A DNA stretch of 64,000 nt from an uncultured Campylobacterales bacterium (GTDB lineage: Bacteria > Campylobacterota > Campylobacteria > Campylobacterales > Arcobacteraceae): NCBI GenBank assembly GCA_947494995.1, contig CANLWY010000007.1, positions 117,708 through 181,707 on the forward strand, in the 5' to 3' direction. A program made the position numbers and the translations under genes. The notes under the pieces were generated by a model. That model worked only from the letters and a program-made list of their open reading frames with translations, did not search any database and was not told the origin of the DNA. Below are positions 36,379 to 45,037 of this stretch, piece after piece; the stretch's first letter is position 1; each line of letters starts with the position of its first letter.

Positions 36379-38862
36379 ATGAAAGCAATTGTATTAGCCG
36401 GAGGTTTTGGAACAAGGATTCAGCCATTGACAAATTCAGTGCCAAAGCCTATGCTTCCAATATTAAATAGACCTATGATGGAACACATCATTATTAAGCT
36501 AAGAGATGAATTAGGGATTACTGAGATAGGGGTTCTTTTATATTTCAAACCTGATATCATAAAAGATCATTTTAAAGATGGAAAAGATTTAGGCATAAAT
36601 ATTCAATATTTTTTACCTGATGATGATTATGGTACAGCAGGAGCAGTTGCTTTTGCAAGAGAGTTTTTAGATGAAACTTTTATTATTGTAAGTGGTGATT
36701 TAGTTACAAACTTTGATTTAAAAAAGATTAAAAAATTTCACGAAAAGAAAAAATCACAACTGACAATTACTTTAACTCCTGTAGAAAACCCTTTACAATT
36801 TGGTGTTGTTATTGCAAATGAAGAAGATAGAATTGAAAAGTTTTTAGAAAAGCCAAGTTGGGGAGAAGTATTTAGTGATACTATTAATACTGGTATTTAT
36901 GTGATTGAACCTGAAGTTCTTGATTTGATTCCTTTCAAACAAAATTATGACTTTGCAAAAGACTTATTCCCTGATATGATGAAAAGAGATATTCCTCTTT
37001 GGGGATGTCCTTTAAAAGGATATTGGAGAGATGTAGGTAATCCAGAAAGTTATAGGGATGTTTATAAAGATATTATGAATGGTGATATAATCCTTCCATA
37101 TAAAGGTAGCTCAAAAGATATTGATAAAGGGACTGTATATCTTGAAAAGGGTGTGAAACTTGATAAAAAAATTAGAGTTGAAGGAACAGTAGTTTTAGGA
37201 AATAATGTAACTATTTCTGAAGGTGTTACACTTAAAGATTGTGTTATTGGTGATAATACAAGAGTCTCTAAACATTCAGAAGTTATAGATACTGTTTTAT
37301 GGAATGATGTAAAAATTGGAACAAAAGTAAAATTAAATAATTCAATTATTTGTAACGATAATATAATTAAAGATGATTCAAAAGCATCATTTGGTGTAAT
37401 TATGGCTGAGAAGTGTTTGGTCAATAAAAAAGTATCTTTTGAAAAAGATATTATAATGTGGCCTGATAAAGTTGTGGAAGCTTCATCTGTTATTAGTGCA
37501 AATATTATTTGGGGTAATAAATATAAATCTTCAATTTTTGAAGAAGGTTCAGTAATAGGTAGAACAAATATTGAGCTTTCTTGTCAAATGTCTACAAAAC
37601 TTGCAGAAGCTTTTGGTTCAATTTTACCAGAGGGATGTTCGATTTATATTTCAAGAGATTATCATGCAGCTACATTTATGTTAAAAAGAGCCTTTGTTGG
37701 AGGTGTTTTATCAACAGGTGTAAATGTGGTTGATCCATATAATGTACCATCTAATGTTATGCGTCATGCTTTATCTACAAAAGATGAAATGGCAGCAGGT
37801 GTACACTTTAGGCAATCAGTTTTTGACCCAACACAAACAGAGATAATCTTTTATACAAGTGAAGGTTTAACAATAGATTCTAAAGTAGCTCAGTCTATTG
37901 AAAGAATCTTTTTTAGAGAAAACTTTAGAAGAGTACAATATACTGAAATTGGAACAGTAAATGAAAATAAAGAGTTAAGTGAAGAGTATATTGATGCCAT
38001 TCAAAACTCTTTTGATAAAAAATTGTTCGCAAGTTCAGAGTTGAAAGTTGCAGCAGATATTATGAATGGTTCAACTTCTGATATTTATCCAAGAATCATA
38101 AATGAACTTGGCATTGAGAACATTATTTTAAATGCACATAAAAGTGATAAGCTTAAATCAAATGATGTAGTAAAATCTCAAAGAAATATGCAAAATATAG
38201 TAAGAGCTATGAATCTTGATTGTGGATTTATTATCTATCCCAATGGTCATAAACTTCAAGTAGTTGATGATACAGGAAGGCTAATTTATGATTATAAACT
38301 ATTATTAACTGTTTTACATCTTCTTGATCTTACAAGTGATAGAAAGCTAAAAGTACTTCTCCCAGCTTGGGCTCCTGATTTTGTAGAGTATAAAAATATT
38401 GAAATAGATAGAGAAAAACTTGCAAACTTTAAAGCAGATCAATTAAAAGAGTATGACTTGATTGCTGATAGTGATGGACATTTTGCTTTTAATGAGTTTG
38501 GATTAAATCGAGACTCTATTTTTACAAGTTTCAAAATTTTAGAGTTATTAGAAAAGTCTGGTAAGAAGTTATCGAAATTAGTAAAAACTATTCCTGATTT
38601 TATATATAGAGGGGAGCAGATACCTTGTCCTTCTTCTTTAAAAGGAAAAATGATGAGAAAGTTTTTAGAAGATGGAAAAGATAGAAAGACTTCCTCTGTA
38701 GACGGAGTTAAAATTTGGATGAATGATGATGAGTGGATTTTAATGGTTCCAGACCAACATAATGAGTACTTAAATCTTTATGTACAAGCTGAAGATGAAA
38801 AGAGTGCAGGAAAGATTTTCTATTCCTACCAAGATAAAATAGAGAAGTGGATAAGTGAGTAA
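36379..38862 (+). CDS. Sugar-phosphate nucleotidyltransferase fused to degenerate phosphomannomutase
   Basis: An 827-residue two-part protein. Residues 1-230 are a nucleotidyltransferase (LAGGFGTRIQPLTNSVPKPMLPI, VSGDLVTN, INTGIYVIEP), 245-370 are left-handed beta-helix hexapeptides, and 380-827 follow the phosphohexomutase fold. In the mutase half the phosphoserine loop TASHNP is replaced by VHFRQSVFDP (475-484), and the metal loop DGDxDR by IYPNGHKL (about 619-626), so mutase activity is doubtful. It may supply the sugar nucleotide for GlgA, since no separate glgC is present. The 3' end overlaps the next gene by 8 bases. Confidence 0.88.
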   Translation: MKAIVLAGGFGTRIQPLTNSVPKPMLPILNRPMMEHIIIKLRDELGITEIGVLLYFKPDIIKDHFKDGKDLGINIQYFLPDDDYGTAGAVAFAREFLDETFIIVSGDLVTNFDLKKIKKFHEKKKSQLTITLTPVENPLQFGVVIANEEDRIEKFLEKPSWGEVFSDTINTGIYVIEPEVLDLIPFKQNYDFAKDLFPDMMKRDIPLWGCPLKGYWRDVGNPESYRDVYKDIMNGDIILPYKGSSKDIDKGTVYLEKGVKLDKKIRVEGTVVLGNNVTISEGVTLKDCVIGDNTRVSKHSEVIDTVLWNDVKIGTKVKLNNSIICNDNIIKDDSKASFGVIMAEKCLVNKKVSFEKDIIMWPDKVVEASSVISANIIWGNKYKSSIFEEGSVIGRTNIELSCQMSTKLAEAFGSILPEGCSIYISRDYHAATFMLKRAFVGGVLSTGVNVVDPYNVPSNVMRHALSTKDEMAAGVHFRQSVFDPTQTEIIFYTSEGLTIDSKVAQSIERIFFRENFRRVQYTEIGTVNENKELSEEYIDAIQNSFDKKLFASSELKVAADIMNGSTSDIYPRIINELGIENIILNAHKSDKLKSNDVVKSQRNMQNIVRAMNLDCGFIIYPNGHKLQVVDDTGRLIYDYKLLLTVLHLLDLTSDRKLKVLLPAWAPDFVEYKNIEIDREKLANFKADQLKEYDLIADSDGHFAFNEFGLNRDSIFTSFKILELLEKSGKKLSKLVKTIPDFIYRGEQIPCPSSLKGKMMRKFLEDGKDRKTSSVDGVKIWMNDDEWILMVPDQHNEYLNLYVQAEDEKSAGKIFYSYQDKIEKWISE

Positions 38863-40939
38863 AAAATTATATCTATCATTTTTATGGCATATGCATCAGC
38901 CTTATTATAAGGATGATATTACAAATAAAACACTTATGCCATGGGTGTTTTTACATGCAACTAAAGATTACTATGATATTCCTTGGTATTTGGAAAAGTT
39001 TCCAAACATCAAGGCCACTTTTAATTTAGTTCCATCTTTAATGGCTCAATTAGAAGAGTATATTAATGGTAATGCCAATGACAAGTTCTTAGAGCTTTTA
39101 AGAAAAGAGATAGGAGCTTTAAAGCAAGATGAACTTCTATTTTTAGAAGAGTATCTTTTTTTAGCAAACGAACAGCATATGGTAAAGCCACTTCCTAGAT
39201 ATCATGAACTTTTATTGAAGTTTAAAGCAGAGTCAAACTCTTTGAGTGGATTTTTATATGAAGAGATTATAGAACTTCAAACACTATTTCTTCTTTCTTG
39301 GTGTGGAAACTATTTAAGACAAAATAATGAACTTGTAAAAAATTTATTAAATCAACAAAGAGGCTATTCTCAGCAACAAAAATTAGAACTTTTAGATACA
39401 CTGTTTGCTTTTTTAAAAGAAGTACTTCCTTATTATAAAAGCTTAAATGATAGTGGACAAATAGCTATTTCTACAACACCTTTTTATCACCCAATCCTAC
39501 CACTTCTTTTAGATAGGCAAAGTGCGGTTGATGCGAAGCCAGATGTGGTTTTACCAAGTTCTACTCCTGCTGATTATAAAGATTTTGCAAATATTCAAGT
39601 TCAAAATGCTGTTGAATATTATGAAAGGCAGTTTGAAGAAAAACCAAATGGTTTTTGGCCAAGTGAGGGAAGTGTAAGTCCTAAGACTATTTCTCTTTTA
39701 GCTAAGCATGGAGTAAAATGGGCTTGTTCGGATGAAGAGATTATTTTCAAATCTTTGAAGGATTCTAGAAAAGAGTTGATCTATAAACCATACTCTTTAG
39801 AGACTTCTAATGGAAAAGTAAATCTATTTTTCAGAGATAAGTATTTAAGTGATTTAATTGGTTTTGAATATAGCAAAAAAAGTGCTAGAGAAGCAGCACA
39901 TGATTTTATATCTCATCTAAAAAACATATATTATAATGCTAGTGAGTCTGTAGTTGTCCCTGTTATTTTAGATGGAGAAAATGCTTGGGAGTTCTATGCT
40001 AATAATGCTCAAGATTTTTTTGAAGAATTATATAAACTTTTATCTTATGAAGAATCGTGGTGTAAGACAGTTCTTTTTGATGAGGTTCCTAATATAAAAG
40101 ATTTAAAAGAACATACTCTTGAAAGTCTTGCAAGTGGAAGTTGGATAAATGGAAACTTTGATATCTGGATAGGAAGTAGGGATAAAAACAAAGCTTGGAA
40201 ACTGCTTGATATGACAAAAAACTTTTTTGATGAAATAAAAGAGAGTTTAGATAAGCATACCTTAGAAAAAGCGAAAAAAGAGTTTTTGATTGCCCTTGGA
40301 AGTGATTGGTTTTGGTGGTATGGAGATGATCATTATACAGAATTAAATCATCATTTTGATGAACAGTTTAGAACACATTTAAAAAATGTTTATGAAATAA
40401 TGGGGGAACAAGTTCCCCCTGAAATATTTACATCAATTGTAAAAAAAGAGAAAAAAAAGCAACAACATATCTTACCTAGTGATTTTATTTTTCCTGTTGT
40501 TGATGGTAATAATAGCAACTATTTTGAATGGTTAAACTCAGGCGAAATAGATATTAAAAAAGAGTTTTCTACAATGGATTCTTCAGCTTCAATAGTGGAG
40601 TATCTGTATTATGGGAAAGATAAGGATTGTAATCTTTATATCTTTTTAAGAGGAGATAAAATCAAATTAAAAAATATTTTGGAATTAAGGGTTTCAATAA
40701 ATGATTTGATTTTTATTTTTGATTTAAAAAGAGGGAAAGAGAGTGTTAATCAAAATGGTACTTATTTTGATATAGCATATGATGAAGGAATTGAGCTTAA
40801 ACTTTATGACTGTAAATTAGAAAAAGTTAAATTCAGTTTTGAGATTTATGAGGATAATAATAAAATTCAAAGATATCCTTTATATGATGAAACTATACTA
40901 GACTTTGAGAATTTATTCTTAAATAATTGGTATATATAG
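38855..40939 (+). CDS. GH57 alpha-amylase-like glycoside hydrolase
   Basis: A 694-residue second GH57 enzyme. Motifs: WHMHQPYY (11-18), nucleophile Glu in NGFWPSEGSV (about 265-274), acid Asp in VVVPVILDGENAWEFY (about 365-380), and SDWFWWYGDDHYTE near residue 490. The C-terminal 150 residues are beta-rich (DUF-type). It differs from the minus-strand GH57 in lacking the DUF1925/1926 pattern. No signal peptide, so intracellular glucan hydrolysis or transfer. It overlaps the fused gene upstream; the next gene starts 8 bases downstream. Confidence 0.88.
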   Translation: MSKKLYLSFLWHMHQPYYKDDITNKTLMPWVFLHATKDYYDIPWYLEKFPNIKATFNLVPSLMAQLEEYINGNANDKFLELLRKEIGALKQDELLFLEEYLFLANEQHMVKPLPRYHELLLKFKAESNSLSGFLYEEIIELQTLFLLSWCGNYLRQNNELVKNLLNQQRGYSQQQKLELLDTLFAFLKEVLPYYKSLNDSGQIAISTTPFYHPILPLLLDRQSAVDAKPDVVLPSSTPADYKDFANIQVQNAVEYYERQFEEKPNGFWPSEGSVSPKTISLLAKHGVKWACSDEEIIFKSLKDSRKELIYKPYSLETSNGKVNLFFRDKYLSDLIGFEYSKKSAREAAHDFISHLKNIYYNASESVVVPVILDGENAWEFYANNAQDFFEELYKLLSYEESWCKTVLFDEVPNIKDLKEHTLESLASGSWINGNFDIWIGSRDKNKAWKLLDMTKNFFDEIKESLDKHTLEKAKKEFLIALGSDWFWWYGDDHYTELNHHFDEQFRTHLKNVYEIMGEQVPPEIFTSIVKKEKKKQQHILPSDFIFPVVDGNNSNYFEWLNSGEIDIKKEFSTMDSSASIVEYLYYGKDKDCNLYIFLRGDKIKLKNILELRVSINDLIFIFDLKRGKESVNQNGTYFDIAYDEGIELKLYDCKLEKVKFSFEIYEDNNKIQRYPLYDETILDFENLFLNNWYI

Positions 40940-40947
40940 GAGTGGGT

Positions 40948-41943
40948 GTGTCAGAGTTTAGATATTGTAAATTAACAAAAGAGTGGACACTTTTTGCTCC
41001 TGAACGTCTTAAAAGACCAAATGATTTAAATAATAAAAAAGATTTAACTCTTGGTGAACTAATTCATGAAAAATGTCCTTTTGACATGGGTAAAGAGGAG
41101 TTTACTCCTAATGAAATTGCAAGAGTTTCTCAAGATGGAAAATGGAAATGTAGAGTAGTTCCAAACCTTTATAATGCATTATCAATTGATGTTCCTCTTG
41201 AATCAAAAAGAGATAGTTTCTATGATACTATTTCTGGTTTTGGAGCCCATGAAGTTGTAATTGAAACCCCAACCCATGATAAGCAAATTTGGGATTATGA
41301 TTATAATGATTTATCAAACTATTTTACAATTTTAAAAAACAGGGTTGAGAATCTAAAAAAAGATGATAGGTTTGCTTATTTATCTATTTTTAAAAATCAA
41401 GGACTAAACGCAGGAGCTTCAATGGCTCATTCTCATTCACAAATAATGGCTTTGCCATTTTTACCTAAAAAGGTAAAAAGTGAAATAGAGTATAAAAAAG
41501 AGTACTATCAAGAGCATAAAAGAGCACTTCTTGATGATTTAGTTTATGAAGAATTAGAGTATGGAAGAAATATTATTGCTCAAAATAGTGAATTTATAAT
41601 CTATTGTCCTTATGCTTCAACTTTTGCTTTTGAAGCAAAAATAGTAGCAAAGAAAAAATTAGCAACATTAAGTGAGTTTAACAAGGGTGATTTAAGTGCA
41701 TTATGTGATATAACAAAAGAGTTCTTTTCAAAATATTATAAGGCTTTAGGAGAGGTGTCTTTTAATATGATTATTAAAAATGCTCCTTATTTAGATTATA
41801 ATGAAGAAACGAAAGAGTATTTTAGATTTAATATAGAAATTAAACCTAGGATTTATAAGCAAGCTGGGTTTGAACTAGATAGTGATATGAATATCAATGT
41901 AATGTTGCCAGAAGAGGCAGCTAGAATTTATAAGGAGAGTTAA
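40948..41943 (+). CDS. galT: GalT-like nucleotidyltransferase (HIT superfamily)
   Basis: A 331-residue protein of the galactose-1-phosphate uridylyltransferase fold. The active-site string is HSHSQ at 161-165, where classic GalT has HPHGQ. The first zinc pair is CPFD (Cys43, Asp46) instead of CxxC. HSHSQ is the form I associate with plant ADP-glucose phosphorylase. No galK or galE is nearby, and it directly precedes glgA with a shared base, so a role in NDP-glucose turnover is more likely than galactose use. GTG 40948 is chosen: AGGAG lies 5 bases upstream, and the product starts MSEFRYCKLTKEW. Confidence 0.85.
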   Translation: MSEFRYCKLTKEWTLFAPERLKRPNDLNNKKDLTLGELIHEKCPFDMGKEEFTPNEIARVSQDGKWKCRVVPNLYNALSIDVPLESKRDSFYDTISGFGAHEVVIETPTHDKQIWDYDYNDLSNYFTILKNRVENLKKDDRFAYLSIFKNQGLNAGASMAHSHSQIMALPFLPKKVKSEIEYKKEYYQEHKRALLDDLVYEELEYGRNIIAQNSEFIIYCPYASTFAFEAKIVAKKKLATLSEFNKGDLSALCDITKEFFSKYYKALGEVSFNMIIKNAPYLDYNEETKEYFRFNIEIKPRIYKQAGFELDSDMNINVMLPEEAARIYKES

Positions 41944-43370
41944 TGAGTATTTTATTTGCAGCAAGTGAAATATTTCCTTATGCGAAAACAGGTGGCTTAG
42001 CAGATGTTGCTCATGCATTACCTGAAGCGTTAAGGCAAGAGGATGAAAGAGTTTATTCTATCATGCCTTTATATAATCAAATTAATAGAGATAAATATGA
42101 TATTGTTTTTAGTGGCTTAACTTTTGATTATTGGTTAGCTGGGGTAAGGCATCAATTTGATATTTTTCATAAAAAAGAGAATAAAGATGAGATGTTTATA
42201 TATAATCCTATTTTATGTGATAGATCAGGTCTATACCATGATGAATTTGGGGACTTTGGAGATAATGCTTTAAGATTTGGATTATTTTCATATGCTGTTT
42301 TAGAAGTGATGATAAGAATGGAGTTAAAAATTGATGTTATTCATGCAAATGATTGGCAAACAGCACTTATTCCTCTTCTTCTTAAAACAAAATACCATCT
42401 TGATATAAAAACAGTTTTAACAATTCATAACTTGGCTTATCAAGGAGTATTTGGAAAAGAAGTTATGGATGAATTAGAGCTTGATTGGAACACTTGTTTT
42501 AAATTTGATGGTTTAGAGTATTTTGACCATGTAAACTTTTTAAAAGCAGGCATTTATTTTGCTGATCATGTGACAACTGTTAGTCAAACTTATGCACAAG
42601 AGATTCAAACTGCAAGATTTGGAAATGGTTTAGATGAAACACTTAGAATAAATTCACATAAACTTAAAGGGATTGTAAATGGAATTAGTACAGAAGTTTT
42701 TAATCCTAAAAAAGATGAATATATTAAGAAAAACTTTTCAGTAAAAAAATATAAGGGTAAATATAAAAATAAAAAAGCTTTATGTAAAGAGCTTGGGTTT
42801 AAAGAAATTGATAGACCTTTATTTGTTTTTATTGGAAGATTTACTTCTCAAAAGGGAGTGGATTTAATTTTAGATGCAATAGATTTATTTAAAACATATG
42901 AAGCAAATTTTGTAATACTTGGAAGTGGTGAAGAGTTCTATAATAAAGCCTTTGGAAATTTGAGTGATGTATCTGAAAATATTTATGTTAAATTAGCTTA
43001 TGATGAAGGTTTTGCAAGAAGTCTTTATGCAAGTGCGGACTTTTTATTAATGCCTTCAGTTTTTGAACCTTGTGGATTAAATCAAATGATTTGTATGCAA
43101 TATGGAGTTTTACCAATAGTTGCAAGAACTGGTGGACTTAGAGATACTGTGGTTGACTTTACTGATGTAAAAGAGTTAGAGGAATCAAAACTTGGTCTTG
43201 GAGTATCTTTTGATGAACATAATCTATTTTGGTTTAACCATGCAATTGCAAAAGCGCTCTCTTTATATGGTAATAAAGAGAAGTTTGAAATAATTTCAAA
43301 ACATAATATGAGTGTTGATAACTCATGGAAAAACTCTGCACAAGAGTATTTAAATTTATATAAATCATAA
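41943..43370 (+). CDS. glgA: Glycogen synthase
   Basis: A 475-residue GT5 synthase extending alpha-1,4-glucan from NDP-glucose. It starts ILFAASEIFPYAKTGGLADVAHALPEAL with the KTGGL nucleotide-sugar loop, has HANDWQTALIPLLL (about 133-146), NGISTEVFNP, FIGRFTSQKGVD and FEPCGLNQMICMQYGVLPIVARTGGLRDTV (about 373-402), the E-x7-E retaining motif region. Full length for bacterial GlgA. Its start overlaps the GalT-like stop by one base; the phosphorylase follows after 13 bases. Confidence 0.97.
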   Translation: MSILFAASEIFPYAKTGGLADVAHALPEALRQEDERVYSIMPLYNQINRDKYDIVFSGLTFDYWLAGVRHQFDIFHKKENKDEMFIYNPILCDRSGLYHDEFGDFGDNALRFGLFSYAVLEVMIRMELKIDVIHANDWQTALIPLLLKTKYHLDIKTVLTIHNLAYQGVFGKEVMDELELDWNTCFKFDGLEYFDHVNFLKAGIYFADHVTTVSQTYAQEIQTARFGNGLDETLRINSHKLKGIVNGISTEVFNPKKDEYIKKNFSVKKYKGKYKNKKALCKELGFKEIDRPLFVFIGRFTSQKGVDLILDAIDLFKTYEANFVILGSGEEFYNKAFGNLSDVSENIYVKLAYDEGFARSLYASADFLLMPSVFEPCGLNQMICMQYGVLPIVARTGGLRDTVVDFTDVKELEESKLGLGVSFDEHNLFWFNHAIAKALSLYGNKEKFEIISKHNMSVDNSWKNSAQEYLNLYKS

Positions 43371-43383
43371 AAGGAAAAATTAT

Positions 43384-45024
43384 ATGAGCCATTTACATAC
43401 TTATGAAATTGATAAGAAGTATTCAAAAAGTGTTGCTTACTTCTCAATGGAGTTTGCAGTTCATCAAGCACTAAAAATTTATTCGGGAGGATTAGGTTTC
43501 TTAGCTGGTTCTCATATGAGAAGTGTTTATGATTTAAAGCAAAATGTTGTTGGTATTGGAATGCTTTGGAGTTATGGATATTATGATCAAGGAAGAGATG
43601 AAGATAGGTATTTAAAAGCAGAGTTTAGAAGAAAAAGATATTACTTTTTAGAGGATTTAAATGTATCTGTAACTGTACAGATAAATGGTAAGCCAGTTAT
43701 TGTAAAAGCTTATTTAGTACCAAGTAATTTATTTAATTGTGCTCCTTTAATTCTTTTATCAACTGATGTTGATGGAAATGATTATTTAGCAAGAACAATT
43801 ACCCATAAACTATATGATTCAAACAATGAAACAAGAATTGCTCAAGAAATTGTATTAGGAATTGGTGGTGCAAAAGTTCTTGAAGCTTTAAAATTTGACC
43901 CAGAAATTTATCATATGAACGAAGGTCACTCTTTACCAATGGCTTTTGAACTTTATAATAGACATAAAGATATAAATGAAGTAAAAGAAAAACTTGTATT
44001 TACAACTCACACTCCTGAAACTGCTGGAAATGAAGAACATAATATACATTTACTAAACAGAATGGGGTTCTTTGCAGGAAGTGATATAGATGAGGTAAGA
44101 AATTTAACTGGAATTCAAGGAGATAATTTCTCTTTAACAGTTGGAGCACTTAAAATGGCAAAAATCTCTAATGGAGTTTCAAAAATCCATGGGGAAGTTG
44201 CAAATGATATGTGGAAAGATGTTGAAGGTAAATGTGAAATTATTTCAATCACAAATGCACAAAATAAAAAATATTGGGCTGATAAAGGTCTTATAAAAGC
44301 TTTAGATGAAGACGATGATTCTGAACTTGATGAAAGAAAAAAACATTTAAAAAGACAACTTTTTGTTGAGGTTGCTAATCAAACAGGAAAGATGTTTGAC
44401 CCAGAAGTTTTAACTATTGTTTGGGCTAGAAGATTTGCTGAGTATAAAAGACCTGGTCTTTTAAAATATGATTTAGAAAGATTTGAAAATATGGTAAAAA
44501 ATCAAAAGCATCCTATTCAAATTATTTGGGCAGGTAAACCATATCCATTTGATACTCAAGCAATCAATATTTTCAATGACTTAAACTATATGGCAAGAGC
44601 TTATAAAAATATTGCTATTTTAGTTGGATATGAATTAGATTTATCAATGAAGCTAAAAAAAGGTTGTGATATTTGGCTTAATACACCAAGAGTTACAAGA
44701 GAAGCTAGTGGTACAAGTGGTATGACTGCAGCTATGAATGGAGCAGTTAATTTATCTATTGCTGATGGTTGGCATCCAGAGTTTTGTAATGAAGGTGTAA
44801 ATGCCTTTACTATTCCAACGGAAGGAAGAGGTTTAGCTATTGAAGAGCAAGATAGATTAGATAATAAAAATATGATGGACGTTTTAGAAGATAAGATTAT
44901 TCCAATGTATTATGAGAATAAAAAAGAGTGGATGGAAGTTATGAAAAACTCAATGATTGATGTTATTCCATCTTTTGAATCAGGAAGAATGGCAGACGAA
45001 TATTACGAAAAAATGTATAAATAA
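43384..45024 (+). CDS. glgP: Alpha-glucan phosphorylase family protein, Thr at PLP-Lys position
   Basis: A 546-residue short-type GT35 protein. It starts KSVAYFSMEFAVHQALKIYSGGLGFLAGSH, has HMNEGHSLPMAFEL, TTHTPETAGNEEH, and ARRFAEYKRPGLL (phosphate/PLP contacts). The cofactor segment is EASGTSGMTAAMNGAVNLSI: residue 448 is Thr (codon ACT, 44725-44727) where GT35 phosphorylases carry the Lys that forms the Schiff base with PLP. Activity is thus uncertain; a related subfamily with Thr may exist. It is in the middle of the glucan operon, 13 bases from glgA and from pgm. Confidence 0.88.
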   Translation: MSHLHTYEIDKKYSKSVAYFSMEFAVHQALKIYSGGLGFLAGSHMRSVYDLKQNVVGIGMLWSYGYYDQGRDEDRYLKAEFRRKRYYFLEDLNVSVTVQINGKPVIVKAYLVPSNLFNCAPLILLSTDVDGNDYLARTITHKLYDSNNETRIAQEIVLGIGGAKVLEALKFDPEIYHMNEGHSLPMAFELYNRHKDINEVKEKLVFTTHTPETAGNEEHNIHLLNRMGFFAGSDIDEVRNLTGIQGDNFSLTVGALKMAKISNGVSKIHGEVANDMWKDVEGKCEIISITNAQNKKYWADKGLIKALDEDDDSELDERKKHLKRQLFVEVANQTGKMFDPEVLTIVWARRFAEYKRPGLLKYDLERFENMVKNQKHPIQIIWAGKPYPFDTQAINIFNDLNYMARAYKNIAILVGYELDLSMKLKKGCDIWLNTPRVTREASGTSGMTAAMNGAVNLSIADGWHPEFCNEGVNAFTIPTEGRGLAIEEQDRLDNKNMMDVLEDKIIPMYYENKKEWMEVMKNSMIDVIPSFESGRMADEYYEKMYK

Positions 45025-45037
45025 AATAGGAGAGAGA

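Noticed and set aside
44957..45037. Longer pgm start
   Set aside because: It would overlap the phosphorylase by 68 bases and add a non-homologous N-terminus; ATG 45038 has a good ribosome-binding site.
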